Assembly: GCF_900110025.1 (NCBI RefSeq)
Contig: NZ_FOCE01000012.1
Location: forward strand, 1-64,000
DNA length: 64,000 nucleotides
Direction: 5' to 3'
Origin: Gemmobacter aquatilis
GTDB lineage: Bacteria > Pseudomonadota > Alphaproteobacteria > Rhodobacterales > Rhodobacteraceae
The notes under the pieces are model-generated. The model had not been told where the DNA came from. It was given only the letters and a program-made list of their open reading frames with translations, and ran no database searches. A program made the position numbers and the translations under genes. Shown here one piece after another: positions 16,341 through 25,646 of the stretch (the first letter of the stretch is position 1; the number at the start of each line of letters is the position of its first letter).

Positions 16341-16763
16341 ATGACCGACAAGCTGCAGATTGCCCGGCAGTTCATCGAGGCGATCCCGCATAGCCGCGCG
16401 CTGGGGATGGGGCTCGACAGCCTCGGGAACGGGGTGGCGGTGATCTCGATGCCCTACGATGCGCGGTTTGTCGGCGATCCGGCGACCGGGGTGATCCATG
16501 GCGGCGCGGTGTCGGCGCTGATGGATACCGCCAGCGGCGCGGCGGTGATGAGCCATCCGTCGCAGCCGCGATCGACCGCCACGCTGGATCTGCGCATCGA
16601 CTACATGCGCCCGGCAACCCCCGGACAGCGCATCACTGCGCGGGCGGAGTGTTACAATGTCACCCGGACTGTGGCCTTCGTGCGTGTGACCGCAACGGAT
16701 GACGATACGGCGCGCCCCGTGGCCACCGCCACCGGCGCCTTCACGATGGAGTGGGGGGCATGA
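16341..16763 (+). CDS. PaaI-family hotdog thioesterase
   Basis: The 140-residue hotdog-fold protein hydrolyses acyl-CoA or aromatic acyl-CoA thioesters. The family signature [20 protein letters not shown] is at about residues 51-70, and [11 protein letters not shown] follows. AAAGGA precedes the ATG. The stop overlaps the start of a second PaaI gene by 4 nt. The gene is divergent from a MerR regulator of the acyl-CoA type, which suggests it belongs to the same degradative network. The exact substrate is unknown. Confidence 0.88.
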   Translation: MTDKLQIARQFIEAIPHSRALGMGLDSLGNGVAVISMPYDARFVGDPATGVIHGGAVSALMDTASGAAVMSHPSQPRSTATLDLRIDYMRPATPGQRITARAECYNVTRTVAFVRVTATDDDTARPVATATGAFTMEWGA

Positions 16764-17272
16764 CCGAACGGCGCAAACCCGAACCCGTGCAGGTGGTGAA
16801 GCAGCGGCGCGATGGCGCCTTGCGGCGGCTGATCGGCGGGGTGCCTTACATCAGCTTTCTGGGCATCGAATTCGACCGGCGCGGGGATGAACTGACCGCG
16901 CTTTTGCCCTATCGCGCCGATCTGATCGGCAATCCACAGATCCCGGCGCTGCATGGCGGGGCCACGGCTGCGTTTCTGGAGGTGACGGCGATCATCGAAC
17001 TCAGCTGGTCGCTGCTGTGGGAGGAGATGGAAAGCGGGCAGCTTGACCCTGCCACGATTGACGGGGCGCATCTGCCGCGCCTGCCCAAGACCATTGATTT
17101 CACAGTGGATTATCTGCGCTCCGGCCTGCCACGCGATGCCTATGCGCGAGCGCGGGTCAATCGGTCCGGGCGGCGCTACGCCTCGGTGCATGTCGAGGCG
17201 TGGCAGGACAATCGCAGCCGTCTGTTCGCGCAGGCGACCGGGCATTTCCTGATGCCGGATCGCGATGGCTGA
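16760..17272 (+). CDS. PaaI-family hotdog thioesterase (second)
   Basis: The 170-residue hotdog protein carries [21 protein letters not shown], in which the usual Asp/Asn is changed to Glu, and [11 protein letters not shown] in place of the first paralogue's [10 protein letters not shown]. It starts at an ATG overlapping the upstream stop (ATGA), and its stop overlaps the MATE transporter start by 8 nt. The tandem pair may act as a heteromer or on different chain lengths. No further enzymatic feature is visible. Confidence 0.85.
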   Translation: MTERRKPEPVQVVKQRRDGALRRLIGGVPYISFLGIEFDRRGDELTALLPYRADLIGNPQIPALHGGATAAFLEVTAIIELSWSLLWEEMESGQLDPATIDGAHLPRLPKTIDFTVDYLRSGLPRDAYARARVNRSGRRYASVHVEAWQDNRSRLFAQATGHFLMPDRDG

Positions 17273-18587
17273 TCCCGCCGCCGCCCTGACCCATGGCCGC
17301 GTGCTGCGCATCGCGCTGCCCATCGTGCTGTCGAATGTCACCGTGCCGCTGCTGGGCGCGGTTGATACCGCGGTGGTGGGGCAGATGGGGCAGGCGGCGC
17401 CGATTGGCGCGGTGGGGCTGGGCGCGGTGGTTCTGGCCAGTTTCTACTGGATCTTCGGCTTTCTGCGCATGGGCACCAGCGGGCTTGCCGCGCAGGCCCA
17501 TGGCGCAGGGGATGAGGCGGAGCGCACGGCGGTGCTGCTGCGCGCACTGATCGTGGGCTTTGGCGCCGGGGCGCTGATCGCGCTGATGCAGGGGCCGATC
17601 TTCCTTGCCGCCTTCCGCCTTGCCCCGGCCAGTGCCGAGGTCGAGGCGCTGGCGCGGCAATATCTGGAACTGCGCATATGGGGTGCCCCCGCCACCATTT
17701 GCCTTTACGCGGTGACTGGCTGGCTGATCGCGCTGGAACGCACGCGCGCCGTGCTGCTGCTGCAACTGTGGATGAACGGGTTGAACATCGCGCTCGACCT
17801 GCTGTTCGTGCTGAAGTTCGGCTGGGGGGTGCCCGGCGTGGCCGGTGCCACGCTGCTGGCGGAATGGAGCGGGCTGGGCCTTGGCCTGTGGCTGTGCCGC
17901 GATGCCTTTGGCCCGATGCTGGACGAGGCGCGGGCGCGGCTGTCCGACGCTGCGGCGCTGCGGCGCATGGCCTCGGTCAACAGCGATATCATGGTGCGCT
18001 CGGTGCTGCTGCAGGGCAGCTTCACCGCCTTCCTGTTCTTTGGCGCCGGGCTGGGCGATGTGACGCTGGCGGCCAATCAGGTGCTGATGCAGTTCCTTGA
18101 AATCACCGCCTATGCGCTGGACGGGTTCGCCTTTGCGGCCGAGGCGCTGGTGGGGCAGGCTGTGGGCGCGCGGGCGGGGCCTGTGGTGCTGCGCCGGGCG
18201 GTGCGGCTGCCGTTCATCTGGGGGATCGCCGGGGCGCTGGCGCTGTCGACCTGCTTTGGTCTTTACGGCCCGCAGATCATCGACCTGATGACCACCGCCC
18301 CCGAGGTGCGGGCGGCGGCGCGGGGCTATCTGTGGTGGCTGATCGCGGCGCCGGTGATCGGTGTGGCCAGCTGGATGTATGACGGCGTGTTCATCGGCGC
18401 CACCGCCACGCGCGAGATGCGCAATGCCATGCTGCTGTGCGTCGCCAATTACGCACTGGCGCTGGCGCTGTTGCTGCCGACGCTGGGCAACCACGGGCTT
18501 TGGGCGGCGCTGATGCTGCTGAACGCCACGCGCGGGCTGACGCTGGCGCATATCTGGCGCCGCCGCGAGGCACAGCTTACCACCTGA
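17265..18587 (+). CDS. MATE-family efflux transporter
   Basis: The 440-residue integral membrane protein has about 12 hydrophobic segments and the MATE pattern near the start: RIALPIVLSNVTVPLLGAVDTAVVGQMG. Such transporters expel organic cations or metabolites against a Na+ or H+ gradient. It is coupled to the second PaaI gene by overlap. Its stop overlaps the convergent TIGR02186 gene by 11 nt, leaving no terminator space. The DinF/NorM-like subfamily is likely; the substrate is not known. Confidence 0.92.
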   Translation: MADPAAALTHGRVLRIALPIVLSNVTVPLLGAVDTAVVGQMGQAAPIGAVGLGAVVLASFYWIFGFLRMGTSGLAAQAHGAGDEAERTAVLLRALIVGFGAGALIALMQGPIFLAAFRLAPASAEVEALARQYLELRIWGAPATICLYAVTGWLIALERTRAVLLLQLWMNGLNIALDLLFVLKFGWGVPGVAGATLLAEWSGLGLGLWLCRDAFGPMLDEARARLSDAAALRRMASVNSDIMVRSVLLQGSFTAFLFFGAGLGDVTLAANQVLMQFLEITAYALDGFAFAAEALVGQAVGARAGPVVLRRAVRLPFIWGIAGALALSTCFGLYGPQIIDLMTTAPEVRAAARGYLWWLIAAPVIGVASWMYDGVFIGATATREMRNAMLLCVANYALALALLLPTLGNHGLWAALMLLNATRGLTLAHIWRRREAQLTT

Positions 18588-19353
18588 ACCGCGAGAACAT
18601 CACCGAGGCGCCCCAGCCTGCCAGCGCCGCCACGATCAGCGAGGCCAGCCCGTAGAGCAGCGGTTGCTGATGGGCAGATTGGTAGAAGAACCGCTCCAAC
18701 CCCGCCTTGCGCACCCAGATCGCGCGTTCCACGCGATCCACCACCTTGCCGTTACGCGTCAGGAACACCCGCACGCGGTAATCCCCTTCGGTCAGCGCGG
18801 TGGGCAGGGCGATATCGGTGCGGAACAGCGTCTGCTGGGTCAGCGCCACGCTGTTTTCGCGCAGCACATAGCGGCCTTCTGCCGCACGGATGCGCAGCAG
18901 TGCCTCGACAAAGGCGGGGGAATTGTCGGCCTCGGCGCTGATGCCCACGGCGCGCACGGCGCGGGGGATGGTGATGCGGTGGCGCAGATCCTCGGTTGCC
19001 GACAGGGCCACGGCCAGCGGGGCCGAGGTTGCCACGGCGTAAAAGCTGGGGGCCGAGTCGATCTGCACCGCCGCATTGTTCAGCCAGATGCCGAAGCGAT
19101 GATCCTTGCGCCGCACCTTCAGCGGTGCCGAAGGCCCCTGCACCGTCACCACAATGCGCAGGGGATCGCCCTCGGGGATCGCACTTTCGCGTTTCACCGC
19201 GCCATAGACCATGATCTCGGCCCCCGAAAAATCGGCGGTGATGGACACCGAGCTTTGGCTCAGCCCGGCCACGATCGCTTCGGTCGGGGCCTCGGTCTGC
19301 GCGCACAGGGGCAGGGCGAACAAGGCAAGGATCAGGGCAAGGAGGGCCTTCAT
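18577..19353 (-). CDS. TIGR02186 family membrane-anchored protein
   Basis: The 258-residue protein has a signal peptide (LALILALFALPLCAQ, cleavage near residue 19), a beta-rich periplasmic domain with ITADFSGAEIMVYGAVKRE and RVFLTRNGKVVDR, and one C-terminal transmembrane segment (LYGLASLIVAALAGWGASVMFS). It matches the alphaproteobacterial TIGR02186 family of unknown function. The start overlaps the stop of the TauE/SafE gene by 4 nt; this pairing is common in the group and suggests a joint role in sulfur-anion transport, which is inference. Confidence 0.88.
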   Translation of the reverse strand: MKALLALILALFALPLCAQTEAPTEAIVAGLSQSSVSITADFSGAEIMVYGAVKRESAIPEGDPLRIVVTVQGPSAPLKVRRKDHRFGIWLNNAAVQIDSAPSFYAVATSAPLAVALSATEDLRHRITIPRAVRAVGISAEADNSPAFVEALLRIRAAEGRYVLRENSVALTQQTLFRTDIALPTALTEGDYRVRVFLTRNGKVVDRVERAIWVRKAGLERFFYQSAHQQPLLYGLASLIVAALAGWGASVMFSRFRW

Positions 19354-20270
19354 GGCAGGCTTCCCGGTGCGATGGAGTAAAGCTCGTCCGGGGCCAGCAC
19401 CAGATCCAGCGCCACCCGCCCGCAGACCGCCAGCACCAGCAGTGCCAGCATGACCCGCATCTGATCGGCGCGCAGTTTCACACCCACCTTGGCACCGATC
19501 TGTGCCCCGATCACACCGCCGAGGATCAGCAGCAGCGCCAGCATCATGTCCACCGTCTGCGACGAGACCGCGTGCATCACCGTGGTGAAGGCGGTGGTGA
19601 AGATGATCTGGAACAGCGAGGTGCCGATCACCACCTTGGTCGGCATCCCCAGCAGGTAGATCATCGCGGGCACCATGATGAAGCCGCCGCCCACCCCCAT
19701 CACCGCCGACAGGAAGCCGACAAAAGCCCCCACCATCATCGGCGGCAGCACACTGATATACAGGCCCGAGGCGCGGAATTTCATCTTGAACGGCATCTTG
19801 TGCACCCAGGTATGCACATGCGCCCGCCGCACCTGCGCCCCCGGTTTGCGCGCCCGCAGCATCGCCCGCAGGCTTTCCTGCAGCATCAGCAGCCCGACAA
19901 GGCCCAGAAACACCACATAGCTCAACTGTACGAACAGATCGACCTGACCGGCTGCGCTCAGCACCCGGAACACCCAGATCCCCAGCGCCGATCCGGCCAT
20001 GCCGCCCGCCAGCAGCACCAGACCCATGCGGAAATCCACCGCCTTGCGCTTCAACTGCGCCAGCACGCCAGAGATGGACGAGGCCACCACCTGATTAGCG
20101 CCGGTGGCCACCGCCACCGCAGGCGGCACGCCGATGAAGAACAGCAAGGGGGTGATCAGAAAGCCGCCGCCCACACCGAACAGGCCCGACAGAAAGCCCA
20201 CCACGCCGCCGATGCCGATCAAAAGAAAGGCATTTACCGAGACTTCGGCAATGGGAAGGAAAAGCTGCAT
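19350..20270 (-). CDS. TauE/SafE family sulfite (sulfur-anion) exporter
   Basis: The 306-residue membrane protein has about eight hydrophobic segments and the two family repeats, VGFLSGLFGVGGGFLITPLLFFIGVP near the N-terminus and VGFLSAVMGVGGGFIMVPAMIYLLGMP near the middle. TauE/SafE proteins export sulfite, sulfoacetate or other anions across the cytoplasmic membrane. It is coupled by overlap to the TIGR02186 gene. No sulfonate-degradation gene is close, so the substrate is open. Confidence 0.92.
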   Translation of the reverse strand: MQLFLPIAEVSVNAFLLIGIGGVVGFLSGLFGVGGGFLITPLLFFIGVPPAVAVATGANQVVASSISGVLAQLKRKAVDFRMGLVLLAGGMAGSALGIWVFRVLSAAGQVDLFVQLSYVVFLGLVGLLMLQESLRAMLRARKPGAQVRRAHVHTWVHKMPFKMKFRASGLYISVLPPMMVGAFVGFLSAVMGVGGGFIMVPAMIYLLGMPTKVVIGTSLFQIIFTTAFTTVMHAVSSQTVDMMLALLLILGGVIGAQIGAKVGVKLRADQMRVMLALLVLAVCGRVALDLVLAPDELYSIAPGSLP

Positions 20271-20415
20271 GTCCGGCCTGCCGCTGCCTCTGGGGTTTTT
20301 TCAAAGCCTTGCGCCGTTCGGCAGGCTTGTCAAACCTTTGGACGACCATCCCCGGCGTTTCGCGCCGCCTGTGGCGCATTCCCCGCCCCGCAGTCGTTGC
20401 GGGGCGGGCGCGGGG

Positions 20416-21381
20416 TCACCGCTCTTTCACATAAGGCTCGCCGCCCGCGCGCGGCGGGATCGCCTTGCCGACGATGCCTGCCAGCACGACCACCGTCAGG
20501 ATATAGGGCAGGGCGTCCAGCGCGGGCACCGGGATCGACAGGCCGGTTTTCGCGATCACATCGGGGCGCAGCGCCAGCGCCTGAAAGAAGCCGAACAGCA
20601 TGGTGGCGCCCAGTGCCTGCCAGGGCCGCCATTTGGCGAAGATCAGCGCCGCCAGCGCGATATAGCCGCGCCCCGCCGTCATCTCGCGCCCAAAGCCCGC
20701 CTGCAGGCCGGTGGACATATAGGCCCCCGCCAGCCCGCACAGAACCCCGGTGATCAGCACGGCGGTGAAACGCAGCCGGATCACCGAAACCCCCGCCGTA
20801 TCGACCGAGGCCGGGTTTTCCCCCACCGCCCGCAGCCGCAGGCCAAAGCGGGTGCGATAGAGCAGCCACCATGTGGCGGGCACCAGCGCCGCCGCGACAT
20901 AGACAAGGAAGGTATGGCCCGAAATCACCTCGCGATACATCGGGCCGAGGATCGGCACGACTGACAGGCTGTCGACAAAGGGCAGCGAGATCGCGTTGAA
21001 CCGCGCACCGCCCGACAGCGGCGGGGTGCGCCCGCCCTGACCGAACAGATCCTGCGCGATCAGCACCGTGATGCCCGAGGCCACAAAGTTCAGCGCCACG
21101 CCGGAAATCAACTGGTTGCCCCGGAAGGTGATCGAGGCCAGCCCATGCACCAGCGCAAACAGCAGCGCCCCCAGAATGCCCGCCGCCAGCCCGACCCAGA
21201 CAGAGCCGGTCAGCGCCGCCACCGCCGCCGAGGTCATCGCGGCCATCAGCATCTTGCCCTCCAGCCCGATGTCGAAAACCCCCGCGCGTTCGGAATACAG
21301 CCCCGCCAGACAGGCCAGCAGCAAGGGCGTAGCCAGCCGCACCGTGGTGTCGAGGATTTGCAGGAAAGTCGCGTAATCCAT
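20416..21381 (-). CDS. BMP-type ABC importer permease 2
   Basis: The 321-residue membrane protein has 8-10 hydrophobic segments and belongs to the BPD_transp_2 family, which includes nucleoside and ribose permeases. FDIGLEGKMLMAAMTSA corresponds to the conserved coupling region. I preferred the ATG at 21381 to an adjacent upstream GTG. It is the last gene of a four-gene importer operon (bmp-ATPase-permease-permease), with gaps of at most a few nucleotides between the last three. The closest functional match is a nucleoside importer (Nup type), by family. Confidence 0.92.
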   Translation of the reverse strand: MDYATFLQILDTTVRLATPLLLACLAGLYSERAGVFDIGLEGKMLMAAMTSAAVAALTGSVWVGLAAGILGALLFALVHGLASITFRGNQLISGVALNFVASGITVLIAQDLFGQGGRTPPLSGGARFNAISLPFVDSLSVVPILGPMYREVISGHTFLVYVAAALVPATWWLLYRTRFGLRLRAVGENPASVDTAGVSVIRLRFTAVLITGVLCGLAGAYMSTGLQAGFGREMTAGRGYIALAALIFAKWRPWQALGATMLFGFFQALALRPDVIAKTGLSIPVPALDALPYILTVVVLAGIVGKAIPPRAGGEPYVKER

Positions 21382-21391
21382 CACCGCCCCC

Positions 21392-22486
21392 TTATGCCGC
21401 TTGCGGGCGGCGGGTGCGGAACACCACGCCCAGCATCATGCGCACCATCTGATCCAGCGCGCCGGTGAACAGGATCACCAGCCCCTGCACCACCGTCCGC
21501 AACTCGATCGGGATCGAGGTCCAGAGGCCGAGTTCTGCCCCGCCCTGATACAGGAACCCGAACAGCAGCGCCGCCAGCAGCACCCCCAACGGGTGGTTGC
21601 GCCCCATCAGCGCCACCGCGATGCCGATGAACCCTGCCCCTTCCGAGGCGTTCTGCAACAGCCGCTCGCTTTCGCCCATCACGTTGTTGATCGCCATCAA
21701 CCCGGCCAGCGCGCCGGAAATCAGCATGGCGATCATCGTCACCTTCACCGGCGAGATACCGGCATAGCGCGCCGCCGCCTCGGATTTGCCGAAGGCGCGG
21801 ATCTCGTATCCCAGCCGGGTGCGCCACAGGATCGCCCAGATCACCACACAGGCCGCCAGTGCAATGAACAGCGTCACATTGGCGGGCACCTGCTTGGTGA
21901 AGATCAGGCTGAGGCCGGGAATCTCGTGCAATGTCGGCAGCTTGGTGCCTGCGGGAAAGCGGGCGGAGGCCGGGTCCATCTGGCCGTCGGGGCGCAGCAC
22001 CTCGACCAGAATGTAGATCAGCAAGGCCGAGGCGATGTAGTTGAACATGATCGTGGTGATCACGATATGGCTGCCGCGTTTGGCCTGCAGATAGGCCGGA
22101 ATCGCCGCCCAGGCCGCGCCGAACAGCGCCGCCCCCACCATGGCGGCGGGCAAGGCCAGCGTCCAATGCGGCCAGGGCAGTGCCAGACAGACCAGCGCCA
22201 CGCCCAGGCCCCCCAGTTGCGCCTGCCCTTCGGCGCCGATGTTGAACAGGCCCGCATGATAGGCAATCGTCACCGCAAGCCCGGTGAAGATGAACGAGGT
22301 CGCATAATACAGCGTATAGCCCCAGCCATAGGGCGACACGAGCGCGCCCTCGACCATCACCTTCAGCGCCTCGGACGGGCTTTGGCCGATGGCCAGCAGC
22401 ACAAGGGCCGACACGAAGGCGGCCAGCAAGAGGCTGATCAGCGGCACCAGAACCACATCCGCCCAAGTCGGAAGTTTCTGCATCAT
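21392..22486 (-). CDS. BMP-type ABC importer permease 1
   Basis: The 364-residue membrane protein has about ten hydrophobic segments. FNIGAEGQAQLGGLGVAL is the conserved permease motif shared with the second permease. MGRNHPLGVLLAALLFGFLYQGG near the C-terminus is typical of the family. The start overlaps the ATP-binding gene stop by 4 nt (ATGA). The two permeases differ and probably form a heterodimer. The role is import of the ligand delivered by the BMP protein, most likely a nucleoside or related purine compound. Confidence 0.92.
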   Translation of the reverse strand: MMQKLPTWADVVLVPLISLLLAAFVSALVLLAIGQSPSEALKVMVEGALVSPYGWGYTLYYATSFIFTGLAVTIAYHAGLFNIGAEGQAQLGGLGVALVCLALPWPHWTLALPAAMVGAALFGAAWAAIPAYLQAKRGSHIVITTIMFNYIASALLIYILVEVLRPDGQMDPASARFPAGTKLPTLHEIPGLSLIFTKQVPANVTLFIALAACVVIWAILWRTRLGYEIRAFGKSEAAARYAGISPVKVTMIAMLISGALAGLMAINNVMGESERLLQNASEGAGFIGIAVALMGRNHPLGVLLAALLFGFLYQGGAELGLWTSIPIELRTVVQGLVILFTGALDQMVRMMLGVVFRTRRPQAA

Positions 22487-24051
22487 GCGCTCTCCCCGCC
22501 GACACCGGCCATCAGCAGGCCAAGCTCGCGTTCATTGGTGGTGGCGGGGTCACGTTCGCCCATGATGCGGCCGTCGAACATCACCGCGATCCGGTCTGAC
22601 AGTGACATGATCTCGTCCAGTTCGACCGAAACAAGCAGGATCGCCTTGCCCTGATCGCGCAGCGCCACGATCTGTTTGTGGATGAATTCGATGGCGCCGA
22701 TATCCACCCCGCGCGTCGGCTGACCGATCAGCAGCAGGTCGGGGTTCCGTTCGATCTCGCGCGCGACCACGATCTTTTGCTGGTTGCCGCCCGAGAAATT
22801 CTTGGCGGCCAGCGTCGGGATCGGTGGGCGCACGTCAAAGGTGGCCATCTTCTTTTCGGTATCCGCGCGGATCGCGTCATTGTCCATGAACAGCGCGTTC
22901 TTCTGATATTCCGGCGCGTGGTGATAGCCGAAGGCCACGTTTTCCCAGGCCGAGAAATCCATGATCAGGCCCAGCACCTGCCGATCTTCCGGCACATGGG
23001 CGATGCCATCCGCCCGGCGCGACCGGCCGTCGGAAAACTTGCCAGTCAGATCAAGCTCTTTGCCGTTCAGCCGGATGGTGCCGCTGCCCTTGGCGATACC
23101 GCCCAGCACCTCCAGCAGTTCCGATTGGCCATTGCCCGCCACGCCTGCGATGCCCAGAATTTCCCCTGCGCGGACCGTCAGGCTGATGCCGCGCAGCCGT
23201 TCCACCTTCTGGTCATCGACGACGCGCAGGTTTTCCACCTCCAGCACCGCAGCCCCCGGGGTGGCCGGGTCTTTGTGCACATGCAGCAGCACCTTGCGGC
23301 CCACCATCAGTTCGGCCAGTTCTTCCGGGCTGGTCTGCGCGGTGGTCACCGTCGCCACCATCTGGCCGCGCCGCATCACGCTCACCATATCGGTGATCTC
23401 CATGATCTCGCGCAGCTTGTGGGTGATCAGGATGATCGTCTTGCCCTGATCCTTCAACCCATTGAGGATACGGAACAAATGGTCCGCCTCGGCCGGGGTC
23501 AGCACCCCCGTCGGTTCATCCAGAATCAAGATATCGGCCTGCCGGTACAGCGCCTTCAGGATCTCCACCCGCTGCTGGTGGCCCACGCTCAGATCCTCGA
23601 TCAGCGCGTCGGGGTCCACGTCCAGCTCATATTCCCGCGCCAGATCGCCCAGCACCTTGCGCGCCTTGGACAGCGAGGGCGCCAGCATCGCGCCTTCTTC
23701 GGCGCCGAGGATCACATTTTCCAGCACCGTGAAATTCTGCACCAGCTTGAAATGCTGGAATACCATGCCGATCCCGGCGCGGATCGCGCTCTGGCTGTCG
23801 GGGATGGTGGTCGGTTTGCCGTCGATCAGGATCTCGCCCGAGTCGGCCTTGTAAAACCCGTAAAGGATCGACATCAGCGTCGATTTGCCCGCGCCATTCT
23901 CGCCGATGATCCCGTGGATCGAGCCTTTCGCAACCTGGATCGAAATGTCCTTGTTGGCCTGAACCGGGCCGAAGGCCTTGGAAATGCCCCGCAGCTCGAT
24001 GGCGAAGGGGGCGGCAGATGCCTGCCGCCCCAAAGTGCCTTGCCCCTGCAT
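22483..24051 (-). CDS. BMP-type ABC importer, double ATP-binding protein
   Basis: The 522-residue protein contains two ABC ATPase domains. The first has Walker A GENGAGKST, a signature-like LSVGHQQRVEILKAL and ILDEPTGVLTP. The second has a degenerate GVAGNGQSELLEVL Walker A and the signature FSGGNQQKIVVARE. This asymmetry is normal for the ribose/nucleoside type. The ATG at 24051 (MQGQGTLGRQ) is chosen; 30 extra N-terminal residues of a longer frame would run into the bmp gene. It is coupled to permease 1 and lies 4 nt after the bmp stop. Confidence 0.94.
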   Translation of the reverse strand: MQGQGTLGRQASAAPFAIELRGISKAFGPVQANKDISIQVAKGSIHGIIGENGAGKSTLMSILYGFYKADSGEILIDGKPTTIPDSQSAIRAGIGMVFQHFKLVQNFTVLENVILGAEEGAMLAPSLSKARKVLGDLAREYELDVDPDALIEDLSVGHQQRVEILKALYRQADILILDEPTGVLTPAEADHLFRILNGLKDQGKTIILITHKLREIMEITDMVSVMRRGQMVATVTTAQTSPEELAELMVGRKVLLHVHKDPATPGAAVLEVENLRVVDDQKVERLRGISLTVRAGEILGIAGVAGNGQSELLEVLGGIAKGSGTIRLNGKELDLTGKFSDGRSRRADGIAHVPEDRQVLGLIMDFSAWENVAFGYHHAPEYQKNALFMDNDAIRADTEKKMATFDVRPPIPTLAAKNFSGGNQQKIVVAREIERNPDLLLIGQPTRGVDIGAIEFIHKQIVALRDQGKAILLVSVELDEIMSLSDRIAVMFDGRIMGERDPATTNERELGLLMAGVGGESA

Positions 24052-24055
24052 GGGA

Positions 24056-25057
24056 TCAGAAGGTTGCTGCCGGGCAGGTGTCGTCCGACATGTAGTCGTG
24101 CACCACCAGCTCGCCCGATTTGATCTTCTCGGCGGCGGCATCCACCGTGGCCTTCATTTCGGGGGTGACGAGGGCCGCGTTGTGTTCGTCCAGCGCATAG
24201 CCCACGCCGTCGCTGGCCAGATTCATCACCTTCACCTTGCCGGTTTCCAGATCGGCGCCAGCCTTGAACGCCTCATAAACCGCATTGTCCACGCGCTTGA
24301 GCATGGAGGTCAGCACCTTGCCCGGGAACAGGTAGTTCTGGTTGCTGTCCACGCCGATCGACAGGATGCCCTCATCCGCCGCCGCCTGCAGCACGCCGAC
24401 GCCGGTGCCGCCTGCCGCCGCATAGATCACGTCGGCGCCCTGCGATTTCTGTGCCTTGGCGATTTCGGCCCCTTTCACCGGGTCGTTCCAAGCTGCGGGC
24501 GTGGTGCCTGTCATGTTCAGGATCACGGTCGCGTCAGGTTTCACCGCTTTCACGCCCTGCGCATAGCCGCAGCCGAACTTGCGGATCAGCGGAACGTCCA
24601 TGCCGCCAACGAAACCCACGGTGTTGGTTTTCGACGCGAGGCCCGCCATCATGCCAACCAGATAGCTGCCTTCATGTTCCGAGAAGGCGATCTGCAGGAT
24701 ATTGGGTTGGTCCAGCCAGTCTACGTCGATGATGGCGAATTTGGTATCCGGGAAGTCCGGCGCGACCGAATTGAGCACATCGCCAAAGGCGAAGCCGGTC
24801 ATCACAACAGGGTTGGCGCCCGATTCCGCCAGACGGCGCAGCGCCTGTTCGCGCTGTGCCTCTGACTGCATCTCCAGCTCTTTGAAGGTGCCGCCGGTTT
24901 CCTGCGCCCATTTCGTCGCGCCATTGAAGGCCGCTTCGTTGAAGGATTTGTCGAACTTGCCGCCAAGATCGAAAATGATGGCCGGATCGGCCGAAACCAT
25001 TGCCGAGGACAGCGCGAGCGTGGCCGCTGCGCCGAGCAGGGTTTTCATCAGGGTCAT
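24056..25057 (-). CDS. BMP-family substrate-binding protein
   Basis: The 333-residue periplasmic protein begins with a signal peptide (LLGAAATLALSSAMVSADP, cleavage near residue 26) and continues IIFDLGGKFDKSFNEAAFNG, the N-terminal signature of BMP/PnrA-like solute-binding proteins. VGMMAGLASKTNTVGFVGGMDVPLI is a second family motif. The family binds nucleosides and related compounds. The ATG at 25057 is preceded by GGGAG. It leads the importer operon. The ligand (nucleoside, xanthosine or other purine) cannot be told from sequence. Confidence 0.93.
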   Translation of the reverse strand: MTLMKTLLGAAATLALSSAMVSADPAIIFDLGGKFDKSFNEAAFNGATKWAQETGGTFKELEMQSEAQREQALRRLAESGANPVVMTGFAFGDVLNSVAPDFPDTKFAIIDVDWLDQPNILQIAFSEHEGSYLVGMMAGLASKTNTVGFVGGMDVPLIRKFGCGYAQGVKAVKPDATVILNMTGTTPAAWNDPVKGAEIAKAQKSQGADVIYAAAGGTGVGVLQAAADEGILSIGVDSNQNYLFPGKVLTSMLKRVDNAVYEAFKAGADLETGKVKVMNLASDGVGYALDEHNAALVTPEMKATVDAAAEKIKSGELVVHDYMSDDTCPAATF

Positions 25058-25186
25058 GGAAATCTCCCGGTTGTCATTCATTATTACCGCGCGTCGCCCT
25101 GCGGGCCGGAACGGGCGGGTCACAGCCGATTTAGGGCGGGTTTGATCCAGCCGGTCAAGATGGAATCGCGGATACGTTGAGTGCGC

Positions 25187-25204
25187 TTTGATCTTTCGAT
25201 CAAA
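25187..25204. promoter_or_regulatory. Perfect palindrome between rimI and the bmp operon
   Basis: TTTGATC (25187-25193) and GATCAAA (25198-25204) are separated by four bases; on the minus strand the loop reads GAAA, a GNRA tetraloop. It lies 130 nt upstream of bmp and overlaps the rimI stop. It could be the rimI-operon terminator or an operator for the importer. Confidence 0.4.
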
Positions 25205-25646
25205 TTTCAGTCGGGTGCCCGCCACCTTCCGTTGCGTAAATCGGGCGCGACAGCACCAGCGCGTCGATCTTTTGCCCATCCGGCTGGCGATAATACCCCC
25301 GGCGTCGCCCGGCAGGGGTGAAGCCGGCCCGCGCGTAAAGTGCGATTGCGGCGGGATTTTCGGCGCTGACCTCCAGAAAGGCGGTCCGGGCGTCGTGCAG
25401 GGCGGCGTTGCGCAGAAAATCCGCCACGAGATCGGCGCCGACACCCTGCCTGCGCGCGTCGGGGGCGACCGCCACGGTCAGCAGTTCCGCTTCGTCCGCC
25501 ACCACCCGCCCGATCAGGAAGCCAGCGGGGCGGAGCAGGGCAAAGCATAGCGGATCGGCCAGAAACCCGGCGATCTCCGCTGCCGACCACGGGCGCGGCG
25601 TGGTGAAGCAGCGGGCGTGCAGGGCCGCCATTGCCTCGGGCGTCAT
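25200..25646 (-). CDS. rimI: Ribosomal protein-alanine N-acetyltransferase (GNAT family)
   Basis: The 148-residue GNAT enzyme has the acetyl-CoA-binding pattern LLTVAVAPDARRQGVGADLVADFL (R-x-x-G-V/I-G) at about residues 55-78 and the C-terminal LYARAGFTPAGRRRGYY. RimI acetylates the N-terminal Ala of ribosomal protein S18. The ATG overlaps the tsaB stop by 4 nt, and the tsaB-rimI arrangement is the usual bacterial context, which supports the name. Confidence 0.88.
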   Translation of the reverse strand: MTPEAMAALHARCFTTPRPWSAAEIAGFLADPLCFALLRPAGFLIGRVVADEAELLTVAVAPDARRQGVGADLVADFLRNAALHDARTAFLEVSAENPAAIALYARAGFTPAGRRRGYYRQPDGQKIDALVLSRPIYATEGGGHPTEI

